From Acanthochlamys bracteata (lineage: Eukaryota > Streptophyta > Magnoliopsida > Pandanales > Velloziaceae): 64,000 nt of DNA. The notes beneath the pieces are model-generated. The model was not told where the DNA came from. It searched no databases and worked only from the letters and a program-made list of their open reading frames with translations. Each line of letters begins with the position of its first letter. Within the stretch, counting starts at the first letter, position 1. Positions 23,491-36,387 of the stretch are shown here, one piece after another. The position numbers and the translations under genes were made by a program. The DNA lies in contig CM034139.1 in the NCBI GenBank assembly GCA_019914995.1, positions 7,108,461 through 7,172,460 on the forward strand, given 5' to 3'.

Positions 23491-24394
23491 TTAAACCAAA
23501 CCGTACTACTATGAACCGATCACGTACTACAATTTTGCATGTATTTTGATTCACTTGCATTACACAACTTATTACTCGCGTTATGCAGCTCTTGCGTGAA
23601 CACGTAGTAGGTTACAAGAAAAAAGAACAAAAAAAAGAGGCACGTAACTTTATTCTTCATTTCTTATTTAAAATGAATTCTGATGAACATTTGTAGAAAA
23701 GTATAGCTTTGCCTTTTTGGTGCTGTGTTGATAATGAAGGGAAGATAAGTGAAGCTTTTTCTTAATCAATGGCTTTCTCAATATCAATCAATCTATATAA
23801 AGCAAATAACACAACAGTTATTGTTATTATTATTATTCTTATTTGGGTGTTGTATAAAACATTAAAACTCAAAATAATCTCTTTAAGAAATTGAAAAAAA
23901 TAGCTTGAATTTAATTTTTGTTGAAATAAAAAAAATCTTTTACTACAAACTATTTATTTCTTATGTGGTTAGAGATGAATTGAATCAAATCAAATAAAAA
24001 ACTAGTTGGCTATCTTGTTTTTTTAAACTTATAATATATATATTTTTTCTTGTTGAGCATTCGTTAGATAGAAGAAAGATATTATTTCATTCATATATCT
24101 ATATCAAAAACCAATCTTTAGACAAACAACAAATGAAAGAGCTTCCATATCTAACACACTTCACCAACCGTTAAGGTTGTGTTATATTGGACTTGAAATT
24201 ATTTATTAATAAATAAATTACTATAAATAGTATTATTGAAAATAAATTTATATTTTAATATTTTAAGGAAAAATTAAATTGAAGGTAAATTATTGTATTT
24301 TTTATATAATTCAAAATAGATTAAAAATAACTTTTTATAAAAAAATAATTTTGTAAAGATAAGAATAACACACTAAGGGGACATCTGGCTGAGC
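23491..24394. other. AT-rich intergenic tract, second part
   Basis: No gene is seen. Contains short runs such as a TTATTA microsatellite-like patch near 23819-23840. Confidence 0.35.
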
Positions 24395-24620
24395 ATTTTT
24401 TCAACGCTCTTTTTAATTTTTAATTATATATTTTTTAATATATATTTTATTAATATTTAGAAATTTTATTTAAAATTTTAAAAAATATAAAACATTTAAT
24501 ATAATGAAATATTTTATGACGTATTATTATTCTTATTTAGAAGTATAAAAATAAAGTTTATTTAAAAAAATAATATTCTAATTTTAAAAAAGTTCTATTT
24601 TATAAGTACTCTCAATGTCC
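24395..24620 (-). mobile_element. AT-rich MITE-like repeat, second family, inverted copy
   Basis: Shares with the 15077 island the collinear sequence TTTTTAATTTTTAATTAT-ATATTTTTTAATATATATTTTAT (small differences), in the same orientation. It ends near AAGTACTCTCAATGTCC. Non-coding; edges approximate. Confidence 0.45.
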
Positions 24621-25440
24621 TCTAATTATTAAAATTTTGGTGCCTTCTTCAAAATATTTTAAAAAATTTTTTTTATTTCATATTTTTTAATAAAATTTTT
24701 ATAATAATTTACAAAATTTATTTAAAATTACAAATTACAAAATAATTTTATGTAGTAAAATTTTATATTTTTATTTTTCTTGAACCAAAAAAAATTTGTT
24801 TATTAAATAAAATAATATATTCTTTATTATAAGAAAGTAACTTTTAAATACTCCAAAACATCCCTAACCTGTACGGTACTCTCAGATAAAGAATTTCTTT
24901 ATAATTTTGTGAGACAGGGACTACCGAAGTAAAGGCCATATATATTAACACAGGCTGCTGATTGAGATTGTTTAAAACTAGAGAAAAAGAATATTTGGAA
25001 GATGTTTTAGAAACTAAGACTGTCATTTTTAAATTTGTATATATATATATATTAATTTTATGATGTTTAATTTATTTTCATAAGTTGAGAGCATTTGGTT
25101 GGATTGAAGTGAACTTTTTTAAAGTGAATTCATAGTGATATTAATTATTTTTAAAGATAAAATTTGAAATTAATTTTGTATTTAATTATGTTTTAAAATG
25201 GTGGTGGAAATGATTTTAAAGGTGATTTAAAAAATATCTTATGTTTTTATTACAAATTTCATAAAATTTTAGAAATTCAAAAGTTATGAACAAATTATAT
25301 ATTATAACTAATATATATAATTTAAATATTTTTTAGACAAAAATTTCGCAGACCAAACTTTCGTCTGACTACACTTCTCATTTTAGCAATTACGCTAGAG
25401 AAGAAGCACCATCTGGTCTAGCTTGCTGCGTCTCAACTTG
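24621..25440. other. AT-rich intergenic tract, third part
   Basis: No gene was recognised. A short (TA)n run lies near 25039-25053. Confidence 0.35.
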
Positions 25441-25691
25441 GGGTGTTTGAAAGTACTTATAAAATAGAATTTTTTTAAAATTAAAAATATTTTTGTTTTT
25501 TTGAAAAATAAATTTAATTTTTTTTATTTTTAAAAAAATAATAAAAATATGTAATAAAAAATTTTATTATGTAGAATTTTTTAACACTTTCTAAATTTTT
25601 AAATAAAATTTTTAAATACTTATAAAATATATATTAAAAATGTAAAATAAAAAATTAAAATATTTTGTTAAAAAAAGCAATCTCAGACGGG
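25441..25691 (+). mobile_element. AT-rich MITE-like repeat, second family, best copy
   Basis: Starts GGGTGTTTGAAAGTACTTAT and ends GCAATCTCAGACGGGC, about 250 bp. The interior is collinear with 49560-49786 and with the reverse complement of 15077-15336. No open frame of note. The ends are only loosely inverted, so the class is not settled. Confidence 0.5.
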
Positions 25692-26640
25692 CTCCAGATC
25701 CACTCAAAACAGTTTGATTATCGATGAGAACAGAATTCTATCAGAGAAGAAAAATGAAGGAATCTGAGATGGTCAAAGAAAGAAGTAGTTTCCGGATACG
25801 GAAAAACAAATAATTTAATTTAAACTAGCCTTGGTTAATTTTGTTTTAAAATTTAATATTAAAGTACTTCAAAACGTTATTTCTAAAAGTAATTTTTCAA
25901 AAAAAAAATGACTTATGTAACAATCAAACGCTTCGAACGTGTTTACTTTGAAATAATTTTGTTAAAAATAAAATTTAAAATTCAAATATTTTTAAAAAAT
26001 AAAATTTTATATTATTTATATAAAAAATGAATCTTAAAATTATTTAAAATTAAATTGTTAATAATTACATAATTTATTTAAAATTTATTTATTTTATATT
26101 AAAATAAATTTTAAAAAATAAATTTGAAGAATTGATGGCGTTCGTAAAACAAAGTGAATTGGCAACCTATATTAGTAATTTAGGTGCTACTTATTATAGT
26201 TTGACACGCAACGGCCAAATTAATTATTCGAGAAGTTCTTTGTAATTTTCGTTAGATGATTAATATTAGCTATTGTTTGAGAGTGTTCTCGTTCCGAGAT
26301 TTTCAGATCTTTTTAAATAATTTTAAAGTATGTAATTTGTTTGGAAAAAAAAACATTACAAAAGCTACCAAATATTAAATATTTTCCCCCACGTTATGGG
26401 AATTTTGATGCAATAAACTTCATGGTCTCCTCGTAGGACCAAAAATCAATCGACTCGTTTTAATTTACTTTATTATGGTTATTAATTATTATAAAATTAC
26501 GCGCTATTTATTTAACTGAAAAATGGATAAAAATAATAATAAATAACAAACACCTACTATATTTAATCTAATCAACGACAAATAATTATCTAACTAATTA
26601 ATTAAAAGTAGCGGTAGAAAAACAAAAAGCAAGGATAAAA
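25692..26640. other. AT-rich intergenic tract before the H+-pyrophosphatase gene
   Basis: No gene is seen. 25935-26140 is another A/T island opening GAACGTGTTTACTTTG, reminiscent of the first repeat family. Confidence 0.35.
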
Positions 26641-27087
26641 ATTATTTAACGGTGACGGTGATGGTAACGGAATTAAAAATCCAGCGCGTTAAGTCCACGC
26701 GAGTTTTGATAAGTAGTAGTTCGCGTTCGCGATGCTTTGCCTCACGGCTCGAAAAACTATCTCGTTCGTTCAAATCATATACACAGGTTGCAAACAAACA
26801 ACACGGATAGAAACCAATTACTAAAATCTACGTCCTATGTTAGTTGTGGTGTTTGTTATTTTATTAGTTATATATGGTGTTTGATATTTGCATCTATAGT
26901 CATTTTAGAACGAAATGCCACGTCTGTAGTACCGCTAATCTCACGCGCCATGCTTATCCTTCACGCGGTGGCTATAAAACCCGTTAGAGCCCTAACAACT
27001 GTGATCTCTCTGTTATCAAAATTTTACCATTTCGCAAAATTTCTCTCTTCTCTGAATTTCTCAGGCGATCGACGGTGGTTAACGGAG
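26641..27087 (+). promoter_or_regulatory. Core promoter and leader of the vacuolar H+-pyrophosphatase gene
   Basis: A TATA box (TATAAA at 26973-26978) lies 110 bp above the ATG, which implies a leader of roughly 80 bases. Six CGCG tetranucleotides occur between 26684 and 26966 in otherwise AT-rich DNA. Three fit the CAMTA-type core VCGCGB: GCGCGT, ACGCGC and ACGCGG. The TATA call is good; the CGCG boxes are suggestive only. Confidence 0.55.
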
Positions 27088-30000
27088 ATGACGTCAGGGA
27101 TACTATCTGAAGTGTTGACAGAGGTTCTGGTGCCTGTTGCTTCGGTGATTGGAATCTTGTTTGCTCTGTTTCAGTGGGTTTTGGTTTCGAACGTCAAGGT
27201 CTCGCCGGAGAACAACAACAATCAGTCACCGGGTGGGAATAAGAACGGGTACAACGATTACCTTATTGAAGAAGAAGAAGGGTTGAATGACCACAACGTT
27301 GTTGTTAAGTGTGCTGAAATACAGAACGCTATTTCTGAAGGTCTGTCTGAGAATCGAAAGGCTTAAACCAATTGGCTTTAGATCTGGAGATGAGAAATGT
27401 TTCTTCTCTGTTGATGTTTTGGGTTTGGATTTTCGCGAGTTTGGTTTCCGCTAGGATTTTATTTGCTAGCCGGTTTATCATATTTGTTTGCAATTCTTCT
27501 GTTTTGGTTTTGATTTTTCTTTCCAATTGGATTTGATTGGTTCAATGGTTGTTCTGGTTATTTATTTGATTTTGCGTTAACATTTCCTTTGTATTGTTTA
27601 CATTTAGCTTATCGCTTACAACATTTTTAGCTATATTGTTAGCTTATATATCTACACAAAACATTCAAGTATCATCACGAAAACAAAGTGGTTGAGTAAA
27701 GGTGCATTTAGCATACAATTTTGATTGAGATTGTAGCCATCATGATCTCAAGTAGTAAAAATGTGGTTTTTTGAATTAGGGGAATAGTTTTATCGATACC
27801 TAGAAATCTATTGGAAGTTTCAGATAGTTAATAATAATTTAGAAGTTTGTGTCAGTGCTATTTTTTCGATTCTTTGTAAGTTGGTTGAGATCTAATATCT
27901 GTAATCTGACAGTTCAAACATCCATATGTCCTATTTGTACATGTGAAAGAGTCTGATTGCTTTATTTAGTGGTGTAGGTCTCACATCGAACTCTAACCAG
28001 GTGTCAATTGGTTTCCGTTGTCTTAAGTTGTTTGTATTTATTGAGTCAACGTCTGATGGCATGATACTTTAACATTCTCTAGATCTGTTTCTGGCATATC
28101 CACTAGTAAAAGGTTGCTTCCTAGTGATTCTGTATTCAATATGTTTATTCTGGTTGTTGCTCCCTTCATATGAAGAACTGCTTGACATGTTTATTCCTTT
28201 CATGTGCTTGAACCAGTGATGATTAATTTAGAGAATCTGCAGTATATCATTTGGTTAACTGCCCTTTAATTTAATATTAGTTATAATGTTTGTGTAATCA
28301 TTCTTGTTGATCTTCATATCCACACTTTTGAGATATTTTTTATTTCTATCAAAAGTTTCATGCTAAAATTTAGAATCTCAAACTTAAAAAGGGCTTTTAA
28401 ATTAATTAACAGATTGAACCAAAACGACTCAATTCAAAACCATAATAAAATGATGGATGAGAATGAGGAGGGCACTTTTTTAATCAAGTTTAAAGCATAG
28501 CAGGCAATTTGAGAGCTGGGGCATTATGATTAATTTCATGTTTGATAAAGAAGCCTCTTTCCTGTGTTTCTTTTACATTTATAGATTTATTTCTTATGTT
28601 CTCTTGATGATCACTTTCTAACAAACAATTGTGTTCTTGACAGGAGCTACATCTTTCCTTTACACGGAGTACAAGTATGTCGGTATCTTCATGGTCTTTT
28701 TTGCTGTTCTTATCTTCCTATTTCTTGGGTCTGTCGAAGGTTTCAGCACAAAAGCTCAGCCTTGCACCTATACCAAGGGGACATATTGCAAGCCGGCACT
28801 TGCCAATGCCGTCTTCAGCACGGTGTCTTTCTTGCTTGGTGCAATCACCTCTGTGATCTCTGGCTTCCTTGGCATGAAGATTGCAACGTTTGCAAATGCT
28901 AGGACAACTCTAGAGGCAAGGAAGGGTGTTGGAAAAGCTTTTATTGTTGCTTTCCGTTCTGGTGCTGTGATGGGATTTTTGCTCGCTGCCAATGGGCTCC
29001 TGGTGCTCTACATTGCCATTAACTTGTTCAGGCTGTATTACGGTGATGACTGGGAAGGACTTTTTGAGGCTATTACGGGTTATGGTCTTGGCGGGTCATC
29101 AATGGCTCTCTTTGGGAGGGTTGGTGGCGGAATCTATACCAAAGCTGCTGATGTAGGTGCTGATCTTGTTGGCAAAGTTGAGAGAAACATTCCTGAGGAC
29201 GACCCAAGAAATCCAGCTGTAAGAATCTATTAAAGGCATTATTGTATTACATCAAATAGTGTCTTATCATTTCTAGTAAATCATCAGCTTTCTCATTTCT
29301 TTCTAGCTTTATTGCTATTCAATGTGTGTGTCCCTATGAATTGATCTTTTCATATGTCTCGTCTCTATAGGTGATTGCTGACAATGTTGGCGACAATGTT
29401 GGTGATATTGCTGGAATGGGCTCAGATCTTTTTGGTTCATACGCAGAGTCTTCCTGTGCTGCCCTTGTCGTTGCATCTATATCATCCTTTGGGATTTACC
29501 ATGATCTGACTGCAATGCTCTACCCCCTGCTCATTAGCTCTATGGGAATAATTGTTTGTTTGATTACTACTCTTTTTGCAACGGACTTCTTTGAGATAAA
29601 GCAGGTTAAGGAGATTGAGCCTGCACTTAAGAGGCAGCTCATAATTTCTACTGCCCTTATGACTATTGGAATTGCAATTGTTAGCTGGATTGCCCTCCCA
29701 TCATCTTTCACAATCTTCAACTTTGGTGTCCAGAAGGAGGTGAAGAACTGGTAAGAAATAATACTTTTCGCCTAATTGAAGTAAATGGTACTCGACCTGT
29801 ATCGTCTTATAGTTTTTGTGATGGATTTATGCCAGGGAACTATTCTTCTGTGTAGCAGTTGGTTTGTGGGCAGGTCTGATCATTGGCTTTGTCACTGAAT
29901 ACTATACAAGCAATGCATACAGGTTATTGTCTTTGTTGTTTTATTCATGCTGATTTTGGGTTATTTCCTACTCTCTCTAACATGATTTTCCCTCATTTTC

Positions 30001-31390
30001 CCATGTGGTACAGCCCCGTGCAAGATGTGGCTGATTCTTGCAGAACTGGAGCTGCCACCAACGTTATCTTTGGACTAGCCTTGGGATACAAGTCTGTCAT
30101 CATTCCAATCTTTGCCATTGCTATAAGTATTTTTGTTAGCTTCAGCCTTGCTGCCATGTATGGCATCGCTGTTGCTGCTCTTGGCATGCTGAGCACCATT
30201 GCTACTGGACTTGCCATTGATGCATATGGCCCAATCAGTGACAATGCTGGAGGCATTGCAGAGATGGCTGGCATGAGCCACAGGATTCGTGAGAGGACTG
30301 ATGCTTTGGATGCCGCAGGAAACACAACAGCAGCCATTGGGAAGGTATGAACATTGTGCTTAGTTAAACATTGTGGTATAAGATATCATCTACCTCTGCT
30401 GTCTCCTTTAATTCTAACCATGCCTGTCATGATTTTTAGCGGTTTCTTTAAGAATTAAGTCTAGACTGTTATTACTACTCTATTATCAGAGATTTAAGTA
30501 AATATCTAATTTCTGGACTGCTCAGAATTAATGCTGATTTGCTGGTCTTTTAAATTCAGGGTTTTGCTATTGGATCAGCTGCCTTGGTCTCTCTTGCACT
30601 GTTTGGAGCCTTTGTTAGCCGAGCAGCAATCTCAACTGTTGATGTTTTGACCCCCAAAGTTTTTATTGGACTGCTTGTTGGAGCTATGCTTCCATACTGG
30701 TTCTCTGCTATGACCATGAAGAGTGTTGGCAGTGCAGCATTGAAGATGGTGGAGGAAGTCCGCAGGCAGTTCAACAACATTCCTGGTCTCATGGAGGGCA
30801 CTGCCAAGCCAGACTATGCTAACTGTGTTAAGATCTCCACTGATGCTTCTATCAAGGAGATGATTCCTCCGGGTGCTCTTGTCATGCTTACACCTTTGAT
30901 TGTTGGAACACTGTTTGGAGTTGAAACCCTTTCTGGTGTCCTTGCTGGTTCTCTTGTTTCTGGTGTCCAGGTTGGTAACCATTTTAACTCAGTTCATAGA
31001 TTTACCACTCAATACTTCATCATTTACCTAATTTACGTTGTACAGATTGCTATTTCCGCATCCAACACCGGTGGTGCATGGGATAATGCCAAGAAGTATA
31101 TTGAGGTTTTTTCGGTTTACTTTCTGGTTTTGTTTCTGTAGGCATAGATTTTTTTTCTTTTAAAATCTAGTTCTGTATTGTAGGCTGGAGCATCCGAGCA
31201 TGCAAGGAGTCTTGGACCTAAGGGATCGGATCCTCACAAGGCTGCTGTGATTGGCGACACCATCGGAGATCCACTCAAAGACACATCTGGCCCGTCGCTC
31301 AACATTCTTATCAAGCTCATGGCTGTTGAATCTCTCGTCTTTGCACCATTCTTTGCAGTGCATGGCGGTATTCTGTTCAAGATCTTCTAA
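27088..31390 (+). CDS. AVP1: Type I vacuolar H+-translocating pyrophosphatase (AVP1 family)
   Basis: Tonoplast proton pump driven by pyrophosphate hydrolysis; multi-span membrane protein. Exons: 27088-27340, 28644-29218, 29371-29750, 29836-29922, 30014-30344, 30560-30970, 31046-31105 and 31184-31390. They total 2304 nt with all phases consistent and give 767 aa, against 770 in Arabidopsis AVP1. Seen: the acidic loop [12 protein letters not shown], the substrate-site motif [34 protein letters not shown], and the C-terminal [18 protein letters not shown]. The type I (K+-dependent) assignment rests on overall similarity and on [13 protein letters not shown], with Ala at the position usual for K+-dependent enzymes. 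ATG 27088 ([19 protein letters not shown]) matches the family start; the open frame above it is leader. Intron 1 is long (1.3 kb). Confidence 0.95.
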
Positions 31391-32269
31391 GATGGAAGAG
31401 AAGTTCCTCACCCTACCAAATCAAAACTGTGATGTCTATCACTTCCCTTTTACCCGGGAGAGGGATAAATTTTCCATATTTAGACTCCAGCTCTTATAAA
31501 TTGCAATTACAGCTTAGCGTTTACTGGAGGAGAAAACATAGTTTTTCCCTAGAACAGGGTCTATAATTATTATCATTATTGTGATAACGACGAATGATTC
31601 TTATAAGCTCACTAAGAAACTTTCTACATAGCTGCTACTCGTTTGATTCAATATCATCAATGATGAAACATTTCTTCGCAAAAGGAAAAATGAGTTTCTA
31701 CTTTCTGGTAGAACCCATCTTGAATTGCTCTACTAATTGTAATGACCACCTACAACCCTCTTATCTGTTCATGAAGTTTTTTGTTCTCCAAAGAAATTTG
31801 ACAGCATTTGGAGAACCAATTGCCGATTTTTGTTCTTAGAAGCTCTATACTTTAGTTTTGGTTGTCTATGAGCGCGTTTGATATGGCTAAAAAAATTTTT
31901 TTAAAAATAAATTATACATATAAATATTTTAGATCATTTAATTATTATATTATAAATTAAAAAAAGATTATAATATTATGAAAGATTTTGCTGGAATTGA
32001 AAATTTTTAAAATATCTCTAATAAACCAGCGTAGCTAGAAATATAATTCACAAGTGGAAAGATAGTAGCCAATAACCGTTGTTAAATTGCAAAGTAAACC
32101 CTATACTAACTGCATTGGCAAAGTCGGATCTCTGTGGGATACATATGATCTTTAGAAAACAAACTAATGGGACTTATTTTTCACAAAAAGTCCTTACTTA
32201 TTTGACCTTGTTTGCAATTACTTATAACTCTTGTCCTGTGCTTGCTTGCTTCATTGCTCGTGTTGTGTT
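31391..32269. other. 3'UTR of the H+-pyrophosphatase gene and spacer
   Basis: The first 450 bases are probably 3'UTR. 31870-32030 is an A/T island starting GAGCGCGTTTGATATGGC. No gene is seen. Confidence 0.4.
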
Positions 32270-35200
32270 GTTTACCAATATCTTGCAACAGTCTCGCTAT
32301 CTTCTCTCCCTTCAACAAGCGCTTACGCTCACTGTCCAACAAAAACATTCACCATCCCGCCGTTACCGTCCATCAAGCTGCCGTTAATTCTATCCGCACT
32401 CAACGATTGATTAGTGTTCGTCTCTGCGCCGGTGGAGACGGAGCTGCTGCTGCTGGTGGGCATAGGGAGGCTTTGAAGGAAGAGATTGTTAACGGAGTTA
32501 TTAAAGGAGGGGGTTGAGGGAGAAAGAATTAGGGGACGAAGTTTGGGAGTGGAAGTGGCCGTTGCCGCTGTTAGAGCAGTTGCCGTTAGGTATAAGCTGA
32601 TTGGTGCCACATCTCTCGCGTTCGTTGTCTGCAACATGGACAAGGCACGTTAGGTAGTTCTCCCTCATTGAAGTGCCGTTACTCTGTAGAATTCTGTTGA
32701 CATTTAGAGCTAGGTGCTTGGTTACCGATTAAATTTTTTTTTCCTTTCCCGGAGAAACTAAGAAAGTTCGAATTTCTAGCTCAGAAACAAGTGTTATGGT
32801 ACACAAGTCACCTTAATATTTGCACTAGCATGATAATTGTCTTATTGCTAATTATAGACAGCAAATTGTTTCAGGTGAACTTGCGTGTTGCTATAATTCC
32901 AATGTCGCATCAGTTTGGTTGGAGCTCATCAACTGCTGATCTGGTTTAGTCTTCATTCTTCTGGGGAAATGCTTTAAGCCAATATTTGATAGAAATACAG
33001 TCTGGGCATATGTTTTTTCAGGCTTGTTACATTCCTCACCTGATTCTATAATGTAGGGAAGTCCTTGAAGTTGTAGTTCTGACTTGGTCTTTGGCAACAG
33101 CATTTGTCCCATTTGTAGCTGGATTTATGCTGGGACTCGTCCTCTCAAGGATTTTGGTACTTGATTCAACTGATTAAACTTAATCTTCTGCAATGTCACC
33201 ATTCCTCTCTTCTATTATATAATATTTAAGTAATTATACCATAAAACAGTTATGCTGCACAAGGTTTTTCATCACCATGATGCTTACAACACTAAATATT
33301 GTATTCATGTAATGATACATAATGTAGTTAGAGTTTATTGGTTAGAAGCAACGTAGTTCATCTTAATATGATCAGATGGCCTATCATTTTCTTGAGATTA
33401 AGACGCACATGTAAGTGATGCGTGTGTAATAAGCTCTTACATGCCTAGTTGAACATGTAAGTTTCACAATACGATGTATTACTCAAACAATGGTACTAGA
33501 GATGTGGACTTAAACCTGTGCGCAATGTTCCTGCCAAGAAAGGAACGTTCCAGTTTTACACTTGTATGAATTTCTCTTGCATGTTGAAGTGGTTTCATGG
33601 TTATAGAAGAATGCATACTTGATACACTGACACCGTTTACTTGCTATAAGAAGTTTCAACCTGTAATTGAGTACTGATCAGTAGTTATTTTTGTCTTATC
33701 ATTTTCTTCTGTAATACAGGTGGGAATAGGTGAAGGTGTTTCTCTTTCAGCTGCCACCGACATGATTGCGAGGTCCGATAAAGAACTGATGTTGTTTCTT
33801 CTTATAATTAAACCACGATTATGGGCACTTCTTTACTTCATATGATGGGTTTGTCATACATTTCAGCATATGTTGGTTTGTACTTGCCATGTTTGTCATC
33901 ATCACATGTTTCCTGTTTAGTACTAAAAAAGAAATTAGACGGAGACGTAATCCTCTATTAATCAGAATTCCCTACTTGTAACCTTAGTGCTCATTCTCAC
34001 ATATGCTGGTCTTTGTTGTTGGTGGTTGGATCATACTCATGGTGTTAGCCTCTTCTGCTTTTATTTTGACAAATGTTTCAGTGTTACTAATACAACACTT
34101 TACGCTAACTGATGTAATACTGGAAGTTGTTCTTTACCTTATATTGTTAGCTTTTGAACCAAATGCAGATCCATACCTCTGCAAGAACGCTCGAGATCTG
34201 TTGGTGTTGTTTTTGGTGGGTTAGCGTAGGAAGTGTCCTTTGGTATGTTCTTGTTGCTTCTCAAATGCTTTTTTTTTACTCTTTGATTGATTTTGGTCTG
34301 TTCTTTAGTATGATAATTTGCATTCTTGGCTTGTGTGTGAGAGATCCCTAAAAGAGCTTATTAAATCATTCTGACATAAACTCAAGGCTATGCTGTGTCA
34401 CTTACAGCTACCTGCAGCTCTTTTAAACATAGATTTTCCTCTTGACAAATTGATCTATGCCAAACAGAAAATTGCAAATTGTAGTCATGCACTGCGGTTC
34501 GCTCCAAGCTCAAAGTTGTCACACACATTTCCAATGCTGAAACTAGACATCCAAAATCATTAGATCTTGGAAATTTTGGATAATTATTGCTTAATTACAT
34601 GCATTGCAAGAATCTCTATGAACTTACATAGTTTTCTCCTGTATAGTGATATTCCTAATAAAATAAGTGTAAGAAGTTTTCCTATAGCATGACTGCAGCT
34701 ATTTACGCCACTGGTAGTTCTTTTTTGGGGATAATACAGCACTGGTAGTTTATTAGTATTTGTTGCAGTTTATGCCTATGGACATCATGTATGCATAGAC
34801 AATGTGCATTAATCTTCCTTTTATCTTTGCTTTATTTGGTAGTGTGTAATATCTGCTTTCAGATGTATTATCTGTTAACAGAGAAAGTAAAAATCAAGCC
34901 CAGCATTTGCATGATAATATTTATTTATTTATCTATTTTCTTAAACCTGCAGCCACTCTTGGCACCATCCCTCATCCAAAATTTTGGCTGGGAGTTTGTC
35001 TTTTACATATTTGGTGTTCTTGGAATCATATGGTGAGTAAAGTTTTGGGATCGATGCTTTATAATTTCTTTCCTACTGTTTCCCATGCAGTATGACTTGT
35101 ACTGTTACACATATATTGAACAATGAGAATAACCAAACCTTATCCCACTATGTGGGATCCATTGCTACAGATATGCCTCAAGGAAAAATCAAAGTTATGT

Positions 35201-35300
35201 CGTACTTGAATTTGATAACTTGCTTCTCTTTTGCATTTAAGGTGTTTGGGTTTTAAACTGTTGTTGGAAAGGAAATCACTGGTCGATGGCCTCTATATAT
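32270..35300 (+). pseudogene. Broken PHT4-family plastid anion/phosphate transporter
   Basis: PHT4 proteins are 12-span major-facilitator carriers moving phosphate and other anions across plastid membranes. Blocks in order: a Ser/Gly-rich N-terminal part, then YKLIGATSLAFVVCNMDK (to 32644), VNLRVAIIPMSHQFGW and FFWGNALSQ (from 32874), LTWSLATAFVPFVAGFM (to about 33157), GIGEGVSLSAATDMIAR (33720-33772), IPLQERSRSVGVVFGG (34169-34242), LLAPSLIQNFGW (34953-35032) and CLGFKLLLE (from 35242). Lesions: stops in the N-terminal part; TAG where QSSFFWG is expected (32947); loss of the LPGGWLAK segment; a one-base loss in GGLSVGS giving TAG; the donor after 32644 reads GC. The cytosolic loop and second half are gone. 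Closest in memory to PHT4;5, but the subgroup is not certain. Confidence 0.82.
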
Positions 35301-35827
35301 TCGGTAAGATAAGGTGATACTGCATTTTGAGATTGAGGACTTTGTATTGATTGTGGCAGCATATGTTTAGATAGTATCCTCAGATCATTTAGTAAGTTCT
35401 TAAAAAATGAAGTTAGAAAAGAAGGTTTACTGCAGCAGGCTCCAATATTTAATTAGCTACAATGAACTTCTACACCTGTATCCCCAATCTTAAAGCTTAC
35501 AAAGATTGCATATTGCAGATTGAATGAAAAAGATTGATATATGAGTAGATAGGAGTTATTACTATCACGGATATTCTTTTACAGGTTCTGAGCGAACTTT
35601 TTTGGGCAACACTTACTTGACATCTGGAGGCAAAGCCTTGCATTTCCTTCAAGCAAAACTCATCCACAGATTATAGAGAGTACGCTTGTGGATATCTACA
35701 ACAAAAAAGTTTTGTAAGTAATCAACTGGGACTTATAACCTCTCACATATGATCGTCAATGTATCTCATTTTCTCTGTAGTCCAGACATATACTACAGTA
35801 TGATGAAATAAAAATTTGCAGCGACTT
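35301..35827. other. Spacer after the transporter relic
   Basis: May hold further decayed exons: a short stretch near 35585-35640 has mixed composition. I recognise no protein in it. Confidence 0.3.
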
Positions 35828-36058
35828 TGGGCGTGTTTAGCTAGTATTGGAAGTGGATGAAGTGGAGTTTTTAGGAAGTGGATTTAAAAAATTAAAATTA
35901 AAACTTAAAAATAAAATTTTATATTAATTTATATTAATAGTAAGTTTTAAAATTAAATTTAAAAGAATTTTGATAAAAAAATTTTATCTTAATTTTTTTG
36001 TTAATTTTATATTAAAAAATAAATTTGAAAAAATTGAAATTTGGAGTGTTTATAAACA
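35828..36058. mobile_element. MITE-like element, first family
   Basis: An A/T island opening GGGCGTGTTTAGC and closing TATAAACACGC, inverted over GCGTGTTTA. The layout (AGTGGATGAAGT near the left end, then A/T-only interior) parallels the 9128-9375 element. Target duplication is unclear (possibly TTT). Confidence 0.5.
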
Positions 36059-36177
36059 CGCTTTTGGTAATAACTTTTGTTTGTAGGCCCATTGTCAACT
36101 GTGTTTGAGGCCCATGAGTGTTTGAAACTTTCATCGACAAAAATTAATAATGAAATATTTGCCAATCTTTTTAACAG

Positions 36178-36328
36178 GACCATTAAAGCCGAGGTCGATC
36201 TGAAACCCGAAGACCGGAACGAGCTTCTCGATCTCCGCCGCCATCGCAATCCTTCAACTCCTCCTCCTCCTCCTCCTCCGTCCCAATCAATCGAATCTTC
36301 GTCTTGTTCTTCTCAAATTTCTTACTAG
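36178..36328 (+). pseudogene. CDC26: CDC26-like relic, first cistron of a former CDC26-TTM3 unit
   Basis: CDC26 is a small subunit of the anaphase-promoting complex. After an acceptor (TTTTTAACAG, ending 36177) the frame reads TIKAEVDLKPEDRNELLDLR and then a Pro run, ending at TAG 36326-36328. This matches the conserved plant CDC26 core (KIEVKxEDKxELxExR). The start exon (MLRRKP) was not found within about 1 kb upstream, where a MITE-like island sits. The frame itself is open. Its position 59 nt ahead of a TTM3 relic is strong support. Alternative: a still-transcribed gene with a distant first exon. Confidence 0.6.
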
Positions 36329-36387
36329 CAATCTCTTAAACTCCAACAACAACAACAGCAACCGAAATCGCAACGAATCAGGATCTA

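Noticed and set aside
26737-27087. Open frame upstream of the H+-pyrophosphatase ATG
   Set aside because: It contains the TATA box and leader and has no family match; ATG 27088 gives the expected N-terminus.
28768-30982. Several minus-strand open frames antisense to the H+-pyrophosphatase exons
   Set aside because: They mirror the codon structure of the sense exons and have no independent motifs.
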